From Chitinophagaceae bacterium (GTDB lineage: Bacteria > Bacteroidota > Bacteroidia > Chitinophagales > Chitinophagaceae), in the NCBI GenBank assembly GCA_025362915.1, contig JANYEU010000096.1, forward strand, positions 1-9,153: a stretch of 9,153 bases of DNA, written 5' to 3'. A program made the translations under genes and the position numbers. A model generated the notes under the pieces. The model ran no database searches, was not told the origin of the DNA, and was given only the letters and a program-made list of their open reading frames with translations. Below, one piece after another: positions 1 to 7,477 of the stretch (positions are counted from its first letter, which is position 1; each line of letters opens with the position of its first letter).

Positions 1-1113
1 CATCCCCAATTGGTTCTTGGCTTCCCCTTCATAAGTAGCACCCGATTGATACCAGCCATACGTCATCAGATTGTGCCAGCCCCTATACATACCTTTCACT
101 TTTAAGTCATTAAACCCAGGCTCGCCCTCAATAGCCAACACTTCAAACAGCCAATAAGAAAACGTTGCCCAGTTGCTTCTGGATGTTTCAGATGTATTGA
201 ATGTGCCATAGTTGTCGTGGCTCCAACTGTTGTCGGCAAGCTCGTCGTGCATGGCTTTCTTTTGATCCGGCGTTAGCCAATTAAAAATAAAATCATACGT
301 AAATGCTAATTGAAACCCTCCAATAGGCTGTGTGTTTGGTTTAATAATTTTCTTTCCGTTAGCATCTTTGTATGTCTCAACTGAAATTGTGGAACTCCCG
401 TAAATTGGTTTTATCAATCCTGCTTGTGCAGAATCCCTCTTGGCTATATCTATTTTCAAAGCAGTCATTACTGCATTGCCCAACTTCTTTGCGCCAGCCT
501 CATCGTTCTCAATCAAGCATCTAAAGGCTTCCAATGAGAATACATCCCAATAATATTTAGGGAAAGAAGTAGCAGAGCCATTGGCCAATCCATCATAAAT
601 ATCCCTAGCCAATGTATTGTGGTTATACGCCATCCCATTTGCACGCGGCACACCCAATCTAAACAAAGGAACTCTTCCGTGTAAGCCACCAAAACCTCCT
701 TGCCAAACATCGGGTTGGGCATAATTTTTCCTATCATCATAATTACCCTTCATCATCTCCGTCCACGAAAGGATGTTTTTCCAACAGGCTTGCCCGCACT
801 GGGTTTCTTTAAGGTTTTTTCTTATCTCGGGCAAATCATCCGGTCCAAAATAAATGCGTGGATGCACACCCGGCGCAGGCACTTGGTTCATCTTACGGAT
901 GCCATCATAATTAAAAGTAACGGGACGGCTTCCAAAGTCGTTCATCTTGGCATTGCCCCAAAAGAGTACACCGGGTTTGCCATTCTCGTCCTTATAATTA
1001 CTGTAAGAATCGGCGGATTTATCCGCAAAAGGAGATTGATTATTTACATACTGAGCATTTACCGTGGCAGATAATACGATGTATGTACTGGCAAGCAAAA
1101 TGAATTTCATCAT
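1..1113 (-). CDS. Heparinase II/III-like polysaccharide lyase, 5' part (3' end outside window)
   Basis: The first 371 residues of an exported protein are present; the frame is open to the window edge, so the C-terminal part is missing. It starts with a signal peptide (MMKFILLAST, hydrophobic to about residue 19, likely cut after VNA near 20). The motif HPRIYFGPDDLPEIRKNL (about 84-101) is typical of the N-terminal (alpha/alpha) domain of heparinase II/III-like lyases. A second block at about 266-370 has SRSNW (Asn314) and ATYEGEAKNQ (Tyr361), positions where this superfamily carries its catalytic Asn and Tyr; the expected His and the beta-sandwich lie beyond position 1. Such enzymes cleave uronic-acid polysaccharides by beta-elimination; the substrate here is unknown, with pectin or other uronate suggested only by the neighbours. 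Two ATGs are adjacent (1113 and 1110); either may be used. It is the last gene of the minus-strand series, 119 nt after the esterase gene. Confidence 0.75.
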   Translation of the reverse strand, partial: MMKFILLASTYIVLSATVNAQYVNNQSPFADKSADSYSNYKDENGKPGVLFWGNAKMNDFGSRPVTFNYDGIRKMNQVPAPGVHPRIYFGPDDLPEIRKNLKETQCGQACWKNILSWTEMMKGNYDDRKNYAQPDVWQGGFGGLHGRVPLFRLGVPRANGMAYNHNTLARDIYDGLANGSATSFPKYYWDVFSLEAFRCLIENDEAGAKKLGNAVMTALKIDIAKRDSAQAGLIKPIYGSSTISVETYKDANGKKIIKPNTQPIGGFQLAFTYDFIFNWLTPDQKKAMHDELADNSWSHDNYGTFNTSETSRSNWATFSYWLFEVLAIEGEPGFNDLKVKGMYRGWHNLMTYGWYQSGATYEGEAKNQLGM

Positions 1114-1232
1114 TGATAAGCTAATTTAAAATGTTATAAACTAAGCTGATAGAGCTTTTGAATTAGCATTAGTTTATTGATTAATTGACCATTTACTATA
1201 CCTGATGTTGCAACAAAGAGATTAAACCCAGT

Positions 1233-2255
1233 CTATTTCTTTTGCCAGCTAGGCACAGAAGAAACTCTTAGGGTAGGTCCTCCTTTCAGATAGCCCAGAC
1301 TGGTAAGGTATTTATCGCCTTCGGTAATGGCTGCCACCACTTGCGCCTCGGTAGCCGTGTATTTAGGCACTACAAACGCATGTCGGGTTTTGGATAGTAA
1401 AATTATTTTACAATCATTTCCTGCCTTATTCATGGCATCTGTAAAACGAACAGATTGCTCACACGGAATCACTTTATCATCCAGCCCATGCAATATCAAA
1501 CAGTGTGGCTGACCTTTTTTTGCATAACTAATAGGCGAAAAACTTCTAGCAAGTTGCCATTGTTCTGGCGTAATGGAGGCAGAATCCAGGGTTTTAGTGT
1601 TTTGAATGGTATTGCTAAAGATATTTTTCACTAACGGATAAACCGTCATATCCACACAAGGATTGTACAAAACCATGGCATTGGGTTTTGCGCTGATACT
1701 CAAATCATCGGCAATATCATCAAACCCATCAATAGTACCCAACGCCGCAGCTAGATGCCCGCCAGCAGAATCTCCTAAAACAATTATTTTATCGGGGTCT
1801 ATGTTTAATTCTGTAGCATGTTCGCGAATAAAACGGATGGCAGATTTACAATCCTCCAAACATTCTGCAATGCCTGTTCCGCCATATCTTACCAATCTAT
1901 ATTCTATACTAAAGCCAACAGCATTACGTAGTGCAAAATATTTGGCATGAGGAAAAAAGGTACTTGCAGTGCCACCCGTCCAGCCGCCACCATGAACCCA
2001 GATGATGGCAGGATATTTCTTTCCGGGTTTGGCATCGGCAGGTTTTATAAAATAGATTTTAAGGAGGGTGTCTTTTGTTGTTTTATAAACCATCTCCTGC
2101 ATGGGCGGCGTTGCCTCCAATAAAGTTTTTAGGGTAACGGTGTCTGTGGTTTTGGCAGGCCATTGTACACTGCTTGCATTAGCTTTCCGCAGGCAAGCAA
2201 TAAATAATATACTAATGGCACTTGCCAACAATAAAGACCAAAACTGCTTTTTCAT
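1233..2255 (-). CDS. Exported alpha/beta-hydrolase esterase, BD-FAE / carbohydrate esterase type
   Basis: A complete 340-residue protein. The N-terminus MKKQFWSLLL leads a hydrophobic stretch ending FIAC (Cys21), which could be a lipobox; alternatively signal peptidase I could cut after ANA (about 27). The mature part shows every landmark of the HSL/BD-FAE esterase fold: oxyanion motif HGGGW at 88-92, nucleophile elbow GDSAGG with Ser163, an acid in HGLDD (probably Asp260), and catalytic His292 in TRHAF. Members hydrolyse acetyl or feruloyl esters on plant polysaccharides or small esters; the exact ester cannot be read from the sequence. Its start lies 9 nt after the stop of the 540-residue hydrolase gene, so the two are probably co-transcribed. 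Neighbouring glycan enzymes favour a role in removing ester decorations from polysaccharide. Confidence 0.85.
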   Translation of the reverse strand: MKKQFWSLLLASAISILFIACLRKANASSVQWPAKTTDTVTLKTLLEATPPMQEMVYKTTKDTLLKIYFIKPADAKPGKKYPAIIWVHGGGWTGGTASTFFPHAKYFALRNAVGFSIEYRLVRYGGTGIAECLEDCKSAIRFIREHATELNIDPDKIIVLGDSAGGHLAAALGTIDGFDDIADDLSISAKPNAMVLYNPCVDMTVYPLVKNIFSNTIQNTKTLDSASITPEQWQLARSFSPISYAKKGQPHCLILHGLDDKVIPCEQSVRFTDAMNKAGNDCKIILLSKTRHAFVVPKYTATEAQVVAAITEGDKYLTSLGYLKGGPTLRVSSVPSWQKK

Positions 2256-2264
2256 TTCAATAAA

Positions 2265-3887
2265 CTATTTATAAATTAAGAAACTACGCTCAATAAAAGG
2301 CGCTGTTTGCACTTCGGGGCTGGCACTCCTCCCCCATTGATACGCAACCACTGTAACTTTTACAGGAAACTTTGATGATGGAGGAATGGAGGTAAATACC
2401 AACTGATTGCCGTCTACAATAGCTGAACCACTCTTTACAAAAAAAGAAACAGGCATTCCAGATGATGCCGTTGCCTTTAATGCAAGTTTTTTTGTTGATA
2501 CAGGCACATCTTTTATGGGCGCAAAATCAATCGTTTGTTTCTCTCCTTTTTCATTTGGGGTAATGGTTAATTGACCAGGCTCTATACAGGTACGGTATTC
2601 ATTATCGCCCTCGGTTTTAACGATAAAATAAGTAGCCCCTGCCTTATAACTCCTTTCGGGGGCAAGCCTGAAAGTATTGCCAGCAATATGCTTGACATTA
2701 CCGCAAAGCAATATTACATTGGGTTCGTTTGTACCATGCCCCAATGGCGTTCCTGCAAATTTGAAAGTATCTGGTATGGCAGGCAGGAACACAGGGTTTA
2801 ATGTAAATGTTAGTCCATCGGCACCTGTAGTAAACGGCACTGGCCAAACAATACCTTTATAAAAGCCAGCAGGGGTACCATCGTTATTGGCGAAACCGGC
2901 TATTTGTGGCTTTCTTTTAAAGTCTGCCGTGGCAAGTGCAATCGCATCGGCAGCTTGCTGTTTTGTAAAATACCAAGGGTAGTTTTTTTCATCGCCCACT
3001 GCATCTTTATACATTTTAGGTTGCATAAGCACACCGCCCGGCAATGGCAAACCTGCCACCCACCCTTTGTTCAAATCTACAGGTATCAACAAGGTATCAT
3101 TGCCCTTCACTAGTCTTGCTTTTACCGCAGCATCTATATAATCTGCCACCAGTTTTGTCAGTTCCTCGCTACATTCAAAATGCCCCGTATTGGGTGAAAA
3201 GAAATAAGAAAGTGGTTGTTGCTTTTCTTTCCTATCTTTTAAAATGCTTTGGTAATTCTTGATTGTGTCTAAAGGATGAATCAAATCTTCCTTTTGTTGC
3301 GACCATTCAAAATATTCTCCTGCATTGCACATTACCGGCACACCCGTATTGTTTGCGAACCCAGGACCGCCCTTCATCTTAAATGCAGCTAATATTTTAT
3401 TGGCATTGTTACTTACCAATTCGCTTACCATGCTATTGGTACCCGAATGCCCAATACTTATCCATGGCACTCTTGCCAACTCTGTATATCCGGAAATGGC
3501 AGCAAGCGTATCCAAAATGGTCTCTATATTTTTACCGTTTACTTGCTTTGATTTTTCTTTGATATCAATAAAAAAGCCTGGGCAAGACCACAATATGGCA
3601 ATATCATTCTCCCTACATGTTTTCCTTATTAGTGGATGTTCATCCAACCATTGCTCCAGTACGTTTTGGCTACTTACAATTACTGCCTTTATGTGCTTGC
3701 ATTGCGGAGGAATCCACAAATAGTTGGTGCTACTTTTATCTTTCCCATTGGGTTGGGTAAAAGGCAGTGCCACACTAAACTGGTATTCTGTTTCGGGGGT
3801 ATGCCATACGGGTTGCTTTGTTTGCGCAAGTGACTGACATGCCCAAAACAATAAGGCAAATGGTATAATTTTACTTTTCAGATTCAT
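2265..3887 (-). CDS. Exported alpha/beta-hydrolase-like protein with C-terminal Ig-like domain
   Basis: A complete 540-residue protein that I cannot place in a characterised family. A signal peptide (MNLKSKIIPFALLFWACQSLA) probably ends after Ala21; Cys17 makes a lipoprotein conceivable but the site is poor. Residues about 60-260 resemble an alpha/beta hydrolase: strand KAVIVSS (68-73), then WISIGHSGTN with candidate nucleophile Ser148 in a GxSxG-like elbow, and candidate catalytic His236 in PNTGHFE. The acid residue is not obvious. Residues about 270-440 form an unassigned beta-rich middle part. The last 90 or so residues (about 450-540), from QTIDFAPIKDVPVS through ATASSGMPVSF to VVAYQWG, match the pattern of Bacteroidota Ig-like/MBG-type repeats, usually found in large surface proteins. 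The gene starts 36 nt after the GH43 stop and ends 9 nt before the BD-FAE esterase. Esterase or depolymerase activity on the same glycan is inference. Confidence 0.7.
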   Translation of the reverse strand: MNLKSKIIPFALLFWACQSLAQTKQPVWHTPETEYQFSVALPFTQPNGKDKSSTNYLWIPPQCKHIKAVIVSSQNVLEQWLDEHPLIRKTCRENDIAILWSCPGFFIDIKEKSKQVNGKNIETILDTLAAISGYTELARVPWISIGHSGTNSMVSELVSNNANKILAAFKMKGGPGFANNTGVPVMCNAGEYFEWSQQKEDLIHPLDTIKNYQSILKDRKEKQQPLSYFFSPNTGHFECSEELTKLVADYIDAAVKARLVKGNDTLLIPVDLNKGWVAGLPLPGGVLMQPKMYKDAVGDEKNYPWYFTKQQAADAIALATADFKRKPQIAGFANNDGTPAGFYKGIVWPVPFTTGADGLTFTLNPVFLPAIPDTFKFAGTPLGHGTNEPNVILLCGNVKHIAGNTFRLAPERSYKAGATYFIVKTEGDNEYRTCIEPGQLTITPNEKGEKQTIDFAPIKDVPVSTKKLALKATASSGMPVSFFVKSGSAIVDGNQLVFTSIPPSSKFPVKVTVVAYQWGRSASPEVQTAPFIERSFLIYK

Positions 3888-3923
3888 ATAATATCTATTT
3901 AATCGAGTGTGTAGATACCCTTC

Positions 3924-5630
3924 TTAGTCAATCTTAATTATTTTATCAGATTTTGATACGCCTGCCTCCCCAAATACATCCACCGTAAACCAATAGCTAT
4001 ACCCTTTATTTAATGAACGGATGGTGGCTTCTGTTTTATCATAAACCATGTAGTTGTGGTACAATTTATCTTTAGCAATGCCATAGCGAATGTTGTATCC
4101 TGTTGCGCCTGTTACCTTTTTCCAAGAAAGCTTTACTATCCTTCCGTCCTTCTCTTCTCTTTTAGCTTCAAAATCAGTCAACATCTCACGCTTCTTCCCT
4201 GTACCTTTTCCAAATATTCTCAATCCAGAAATGGCAAACTTCCCATCGGGCGTATTTACATTCATCACTCGGATATACCTTGCATTGATTGGTTTTACTA
4301 ATTCAAAATAAGGATGCGGCAAATCTTCATTACTGGTCGATTTATCTATAACCGTCTTCCAAGTCTTGTTATCATCGCTCGATTCAATCAAATATTGATA
4401 CTCTTTTTGTTCAATTGGTCTTCCCAACGTCTTGGTATCTACATCTGCAAAGTTTATTTGAATGGCATTGATGGTTGGCTTTCCTTGTAAATCAACGATA
4501 ATAAACTCCCCCTTGTCTCCTGTTTTCGCACTCCACCAATCCCTGATTTCTTCATTAACTGCATACTCAGGTCTAGTAGTTTGGACATCTAAAGTAGAAG
4601 AAACAGTAACTGGTTTATTGTAAGAAAGCAGCAGCCATCCCTTGAAAAAACTTTCTGGATTGGGTTCTTTTTTAGTTGGGAAAAGAAAAGGATAATCGCC
4701 AAAACCCGTGTATGTACGCATGGTTCCATCGGCATCAAAAACCGTTGGAAACAAGCCAAGCCTTCTCTCAAACATATTCTTTTTACTGATAGACATTGTT
4801 GCAATATGCCAATAGTTGCCAAACTTATCCTGAAAAGTGCCGCTATGCCCCGCACCAGCTATAAACCCTTGTGGCTTGTACGAAAAAGGATTTGATGCTT
4901 GAAATATATAGGGGCCAAAAGGCTTGTCCGAAACATACACCCCATCGCAATAACTTTTCCATTGTGTTCCAGGAGCAGCGTATTGCAGGTAATATTTGCC
5001 ATTGTGCTTCGTCATCCAACTTCCTTCTATCCAAGGGTTTGAATTCCTTGTGTTATCATCACCACCCATTTCAAACCCATGGTTTTCCTTGTCAGGATAA
5101 ATAAGTGCAACAGATGTCCCTTTAAAATGAAACCGATTACTCATATCCAATTCCACCACTTTTAGTGGGTTTTTGTTGGAGCAACCATGGTATAGGTATA
5201 ATTTCTTATCATCATCCAAAAACAAACAAGGATCGGTTACACTACTATCAATTTCTCCACAATGTTCCCAATTCCCTTTAATGGGGTCTATCGATTTATA
5301 AATCTTTTTACCTTCCGAAGCTAAAAAGTATAAGGCATTATCAATAGCCACAACAGTGGGGGCATAATTTTCCCAAGGCAACGTATTATTGGTGATAAAC
5401 TGCCATCCTTTCAAATCATCCGACACCCAATAACCACCAGACTTAGAAGCAAACAAGAAGTATTTATCTTGAAACAGAACAATCATCGGATCGGCAGCTT
5501 CCCTACGTGATGGCGTATCTAGACGGAAACGATAACTCAGGTTCATTGGGTTGCAATAAGTGGATTGGGCGGATAGCTTCAACCCTAAAAGCATTGATAA
5601 CCCAATAAATATTAGAAGCCTATTTGTCAT
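3924..5630 (-). CDS. Family 43 glycoside hydrolase with F5/8 C (discoidin) and fibronectin III domains
   Basis: A complete 568-residue exported enzyme. The signal peptide MTNRLLIFIG... ends near SAQ (22). Residues about 25-325 form a GH43-type five-bladed beta-propeller: the general base is probably Asp47 in REAADPM, the pKa-tuning Asp is Asp133 in VTDPCLF, and the general acid is Glu202 in PWIEGSW; AGHSG (His262) fits the conserved GH43 active-site His. Residues about 335-475 are a discoidin/F5/8 type C carbohydrate-binding module (EIRDWWSAKTGDKG, IIVDLQG, ARYIRVMN, ending GLRIFG). Residues about 482-568 form a fibronectin III domain (KLSWKKVTGATGYNIRYG). GH43 members are exo-acting arabinofuranosidases, xylosidases, galactosidases or arabinanases; subfamily and substrate are not readable here. 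It follows a 314-nt gap containing a large inverted repeat and leads a likely transcription unit with the two hydrolases after it. The leader just before ATG is AT-rich with no clear ribosome binding site. Confidence 0.87.
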   Translation of the reverse strand: MTNRLLIFIGLSMLLGLKLSAQSTYCNPMNLSYRFRLDTPSRREAADPMIVLFQDKYFLFASKSGGYWVSDDLKGWQFITNNTLPWENYAPTVVAIDNALYFLASEGKKIYKSIDPIKGNWEHCGEIDSSVTDPCLFLDDDKKLYLYHGCSNKNPLKVVELDMSNRFHFKGTSVALIYPDKENHGFEMGGDDNTRNSNPWIEGSWMTKHNGKYYLQYAAPGTQWKSYCDGVYVSDKPFGPYIFQASNPFSYKPQGFIAGAGHSGTFQDKFGNYWHIATMSISKKNMFERRLGLFPTVFDADGTMRTYTGFGDYPFLFPTKKEPNPESFFKGWLLLSYNKPVTVSSTLDVQTTRPEYAVNEEIRDWWSAKTGDKGEFIIVDLQGKPTINAIQINFADVDTKTLGRPIEQKEYQYLIESSDDNKTWKTVIDKSTSNEDLPHPYFELVKPINARYIRVMNVNTPDGKFAISGLRIFGKGTGKKREMLTDFEAKREEKDGRIVKLSWKKVTGATGYNIRYGIAKDKLYHNYMVYDKTEATIRSLNKGYSYWFTVDVFGEAGVSKSDKIIKID

Positions 5631-5760
5631 TTTTTTATTTTAGTAATTAACACTTGATTCGATAAACCTATTTAACCAGCAAAGACAACCTTCATTCTTT
5701 GTTCTAAGTCCCATTGGTACTAATAAAATCTCAATTTCAGACGTAACTACCCAATTTTCC
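5631..5760. other. AT-rich leader of the GH43 gene, no gene seen
   Basis: This is the gene-free stretch between the inverted-repeat block and the GH43 start codon. On the minus strand it would be the 5' leader and promoter region of the GH43 unit. I looked for the Bacteroidota promoter pattern (TTTG, about 19-21 nt, TAnnTTTG). There is a TAGGTTTA on the minus strand about 45 nt before the ATG, but no TTTG at the right distance, so no promoter is called. No open reading frame with protein-like content is visible. Confidence 0.4.
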
Positions 5761-5815
5761 TTATCATTATTGTCAATATCATCATCATTATTTTGAATAT
5801 CCTTATCATTAAATT

Positions 5816-5858
5816 CATTTTAATCATCATTATTATGATAATAATGATGATTAAAATG
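5816..5858. repeat. Near-perfect palindrome, 21-bp arms with 1-nt centre
   Basis: Arm 5816-5836 (CATTTTAATCATC...) is the exact reverse complement of 5838-5858, separated only by the G at 5837. It sits inside the outer inverted repeat like an inner hairpin of a three-way junction. As double-stranded DNA it could extrude as a cruciform; as RNA it would form a long stem, although with so small a loop the central pairs would open. Confidence 0.9.
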
Positions 5859-5867
5859 GAAATCCTT

Positions 5868-5888
5868 ATCATTATTTTGAATATCCTT
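5868..5888. repeat. Third copy of the arm word, inverted partner at 5912-5932
   Basis: These 21 bases repeat the central word of the left outer arm in direct orientation and are the exact complement of 5912-5932, giving an alternative stem with a 23-nt loop. A second alternative pairs 5862-5876 with 5903-5917 (15 bp), and 5761-5784 pairs with 5890-5913 with one mismatch. The block therefore looks built by duplication and inversion of one short unit rather than by random AT richness. Confidence 0.8.
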
Positions 5889-5944
5889 GTGATGATATTG
5901 ATAATAATGATAAGGATATTCAAAATAATGATGATTATATTAAC

Positions 5945-7471
5945 CTATTTTGCCACATCCGTTCTAAACGGACTAGCTGGCAAACCTTCTTCATTATATA
6001 AATTAATCTGTGGGCATAGTCTCCAACCCAATCTTACCGCTTCGGGATTATTGATGCCTTCGGCAGAAACAATTACCTTATTACCTTTAATTATAGCTAT
6101 GGCAGGAACAAACTTTTTGTCAGGACCAGCTATTACAAAGTCTTTCAAGTCACCATCTTTAGCAATCAATCCTTTGCCAGTATGCGTAAAACTTAGCTCG
6201 ATAGTATTGCCCACCACTTTCATTGATTGATAGATGGGCCCCATGAATTCTATCTTTTCTTTATAAACCAAGCCTCTTGCTGCCAATGCCAAACGCTCGC
6301 CTACGGGTTGTTTATTGCCCGGGTGAACATCCAAAGTATCATCCGCATCGTTGATAACCGTCATAGAAGTGTTGGGTATTTTTTGGTAAGTAAGCAATTG
6401 TGCTTCCCTTAATTCAGGCTGATGCCCCTTCCAACCTGGAATTTGAACAATCATAAAAGGAAAATCACCAATGCCCCAAAAGCTCCTCCAATTATTGATT
6501 AATGTAGGCAACAACGAACGGTATTGAATACCCTGCCCACCATTCGCCTCTCCCTGATACCACACCGCACCCTTGATGGGGTATGGAGCCAAAGGCGAAA
6601 TCATCGTATTGTATAAACCACTTGGGCCGCCCCTTTCAGCAGGGGTAAGCGGCGCAGCAGGTTTACGGGGAATTTCCTTGTGCGCCTCGGCAGCTTTGGC
6701 AGAATCGGTACTGTACTTAGTGATTATCTTATCAATATCTTCTTTATACTTTGTCAACTTACTAGGAAATTCAGCAAGGGCTTTATAGTAATTATCCAAG
6801 ATAGGTTTTAGGGCAGGATTAGCTTCCAAAGAATCTTTACTAATCCAATTTTGGGCAGGAGTACCACCATAAGAGGAATTGATAATACCAATGGGGATCT
6901 TAATTTTCTTTTGTAATTCTCTTGCAAACAAATAAGCCACCGCAGAGAAATCCTTAACCGAAGTTGTATCGCAAACCAACCATTTACCGCCCGCATCAGA
7001 GACAGGTGCAGGAATATCATCGCTCTTTTTCAAAGGGACTCTATACTGATGAATCATTGGATAATTAGCAGCGTCGACTATGATTTCACTTACTTTGGGA
7101 TAGTTGCCAATAGCCCTGATAGACCTTACAGAGAACCCCATATTGCTTTGTCCGCTGCACAAAAACACATCGCCCACCAAGATATTCTTGATAGAAACCG
7201 TGTTGCTACCAGAGATGGTCATGGTAAATGGACCACCCTCTTTTAGCGGTTTTAGTTTAGCCATCCATTTGCCATTGGTTGCAGTGGCGGTAACTTTTTG
7301 CCCCTCAAACTCCACGGTAACTGTTTCACCATCGCTGGCACTACCCCAAACTGGCACAGCAACGCCACGTTGCAAAATCATGTTATCCGTAAAAAGGCTA
7401 TTGGGCTTTACAGTGGCAAACGCACTGCTGGCAGAAATAAGCAAAACAACTGCGATTAGTATCTTTTTCAT
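5945..7471 (-). CDS. Sialate O-acetylesterase-like SGNH carbohydrate acetylesterase (SASA family)
   Basis: A complete 508-residue protein with signal peptide MKKILIAVVLLISASSAFA, likely cut after Ala19. Residues about 22-95 form a beta-sandwich often preceding the catalytic domain (NSLFTDNMILQRG is the family opening). The SGNH domain follows: FLCSGQSNM with nucleophile Ser109, NSSYGGTPAQNW (198-209), AVWYQGEAN (302-310), and catalytic Asp381/His383 in LDVHPGNK. These motifs define the SASA/DUF303 acetylesterase family. Despite the family name many Bacteroidota members remove acetyl groups from plant polysaccharides; nothing here points to sialic acid metabolism, and a hemicellulose or pectin acetyl ester is more likely from context. 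A Lys/Ala/Pro-rich linker-like insert lies at about 240-280. The start is 6 nt after the stop of the upstream acetylesterase gene, so the two almost certainly share an mRNA. A strong inverted repeat begins right after its TAG stop. Confidence 0.9.
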   Translation of the reverse strand: MKKILIAVVLLISASSAFATVKPNSLFTDNMILQRGVAVPVWGSASDGETVTVEFEGQKVTATATNGKWMAKLKPLKEGGPFTMTISGSNTVSIKNILVGDVFLCSGQSNMGFSVRSIRAIGNYPKVSEIIVDAANYPMIHQYRVPLKKSDDIPAPVSDAGGKWLVCDTTSVKDFSAVAYLFARELQKKIKIPIGIINSSYGGTPAQNWISKDSLEANPALKPILDNYYKALAEFPSKLTKYKEDIDKIITKYSTDSAKAAEAHKEIPRKPAAPLTPAERGGPSGLYNTMISPLAPYPIKGAVWYQGEANGGQGIQYRSLLPTLINNWRSFWGIGDFPFMIVQIPGWKGHQPELREAQLLTYQKIPNTSMTVINDADDTLDVHPGNKQPVGERLALAARGLVYKEKIEFMGPIYQSMKVVGNTIELSFTHTGKGLIAKDGDLKDFVIAGPDKKFVPAIAIIKGNKVIVSAEGINNPEAVRLGWRLCPQINLYNEEGLPASPFRTDVAK

Positions 7472-7477
7472 AATTAT

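Larger units (their letters stand above)
5775..5941. repeat. Large nested AT-rich inverted repeat (outer arms)
   Basis: The outer arms are 5775-5811 and 5905-5941: 37 positions with one mismatch (5780 against 5936), including an uninterrupted 31-bp match of 5781-5811 with 5905-5935. The core word of the arms is TTTTGAATATCCTTATCATT and its complement. Inside lie a second, nearly loop-less palindrome (5816-5858) and a further copy of the arm word (5868-5888), so the block can fold in several competing ways. In the minus-strand transcript it begins 3 nt after the TAG stop of the sialate O-acetylesterase-like gene. No T-run follows on that strand, so it is not a canonical intrinsic terminator. 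It may be a palindromic mobile element or an mRNA-stabilising or attenuating structure; the pairing is directly visible, the role is inference. Confidence 0.85.

Noticed and set aside
700..1074. Plus-strand open frame of 124 codons
   Set aside because: It is antisense to the heparinase II/III-like gene, whose minus-strand frame has a signal peptide and family motifs throughout.
1114..1232. Promoter for the heparinase-like gene (TAGTTTAT on the minus strand)
   Set aside because: It resembles the TAnnTTTG box but has no TTTG at the required distance upstream, so AT-rich chance similarity is as likely.
5761..5941. CRISPR array
   Set aside because: Repeats occur in both orientations, overlap each other and have no regular unique spacers; no cas gene is nearby.
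5761..5944. Intrinsic terminator for the acetylesterase operon
   Set aside because: The stems are AT-rich and no T-run follows on the minus strand, so the canonical form is absent; a non-canonical effect on the transcript is kept as a finding.
5793..6230. Plus-strand open frame of 145 codons starting in the inverted-repeat block
   Set aside because: Its first 50 residues are almost only Ile, Met and Leu because it translates ATT/ATC repeats, and the rest is antisense to the well-supported acetylesterase gene.
5945..7471. Sialic acid catabolism as the role of the SASA-family gene
   Set aside because: No sialidase, NanA/NanE-type gene or sialic acid transporter is present, and the neighbours are plant-polysaccharide type enzymes.
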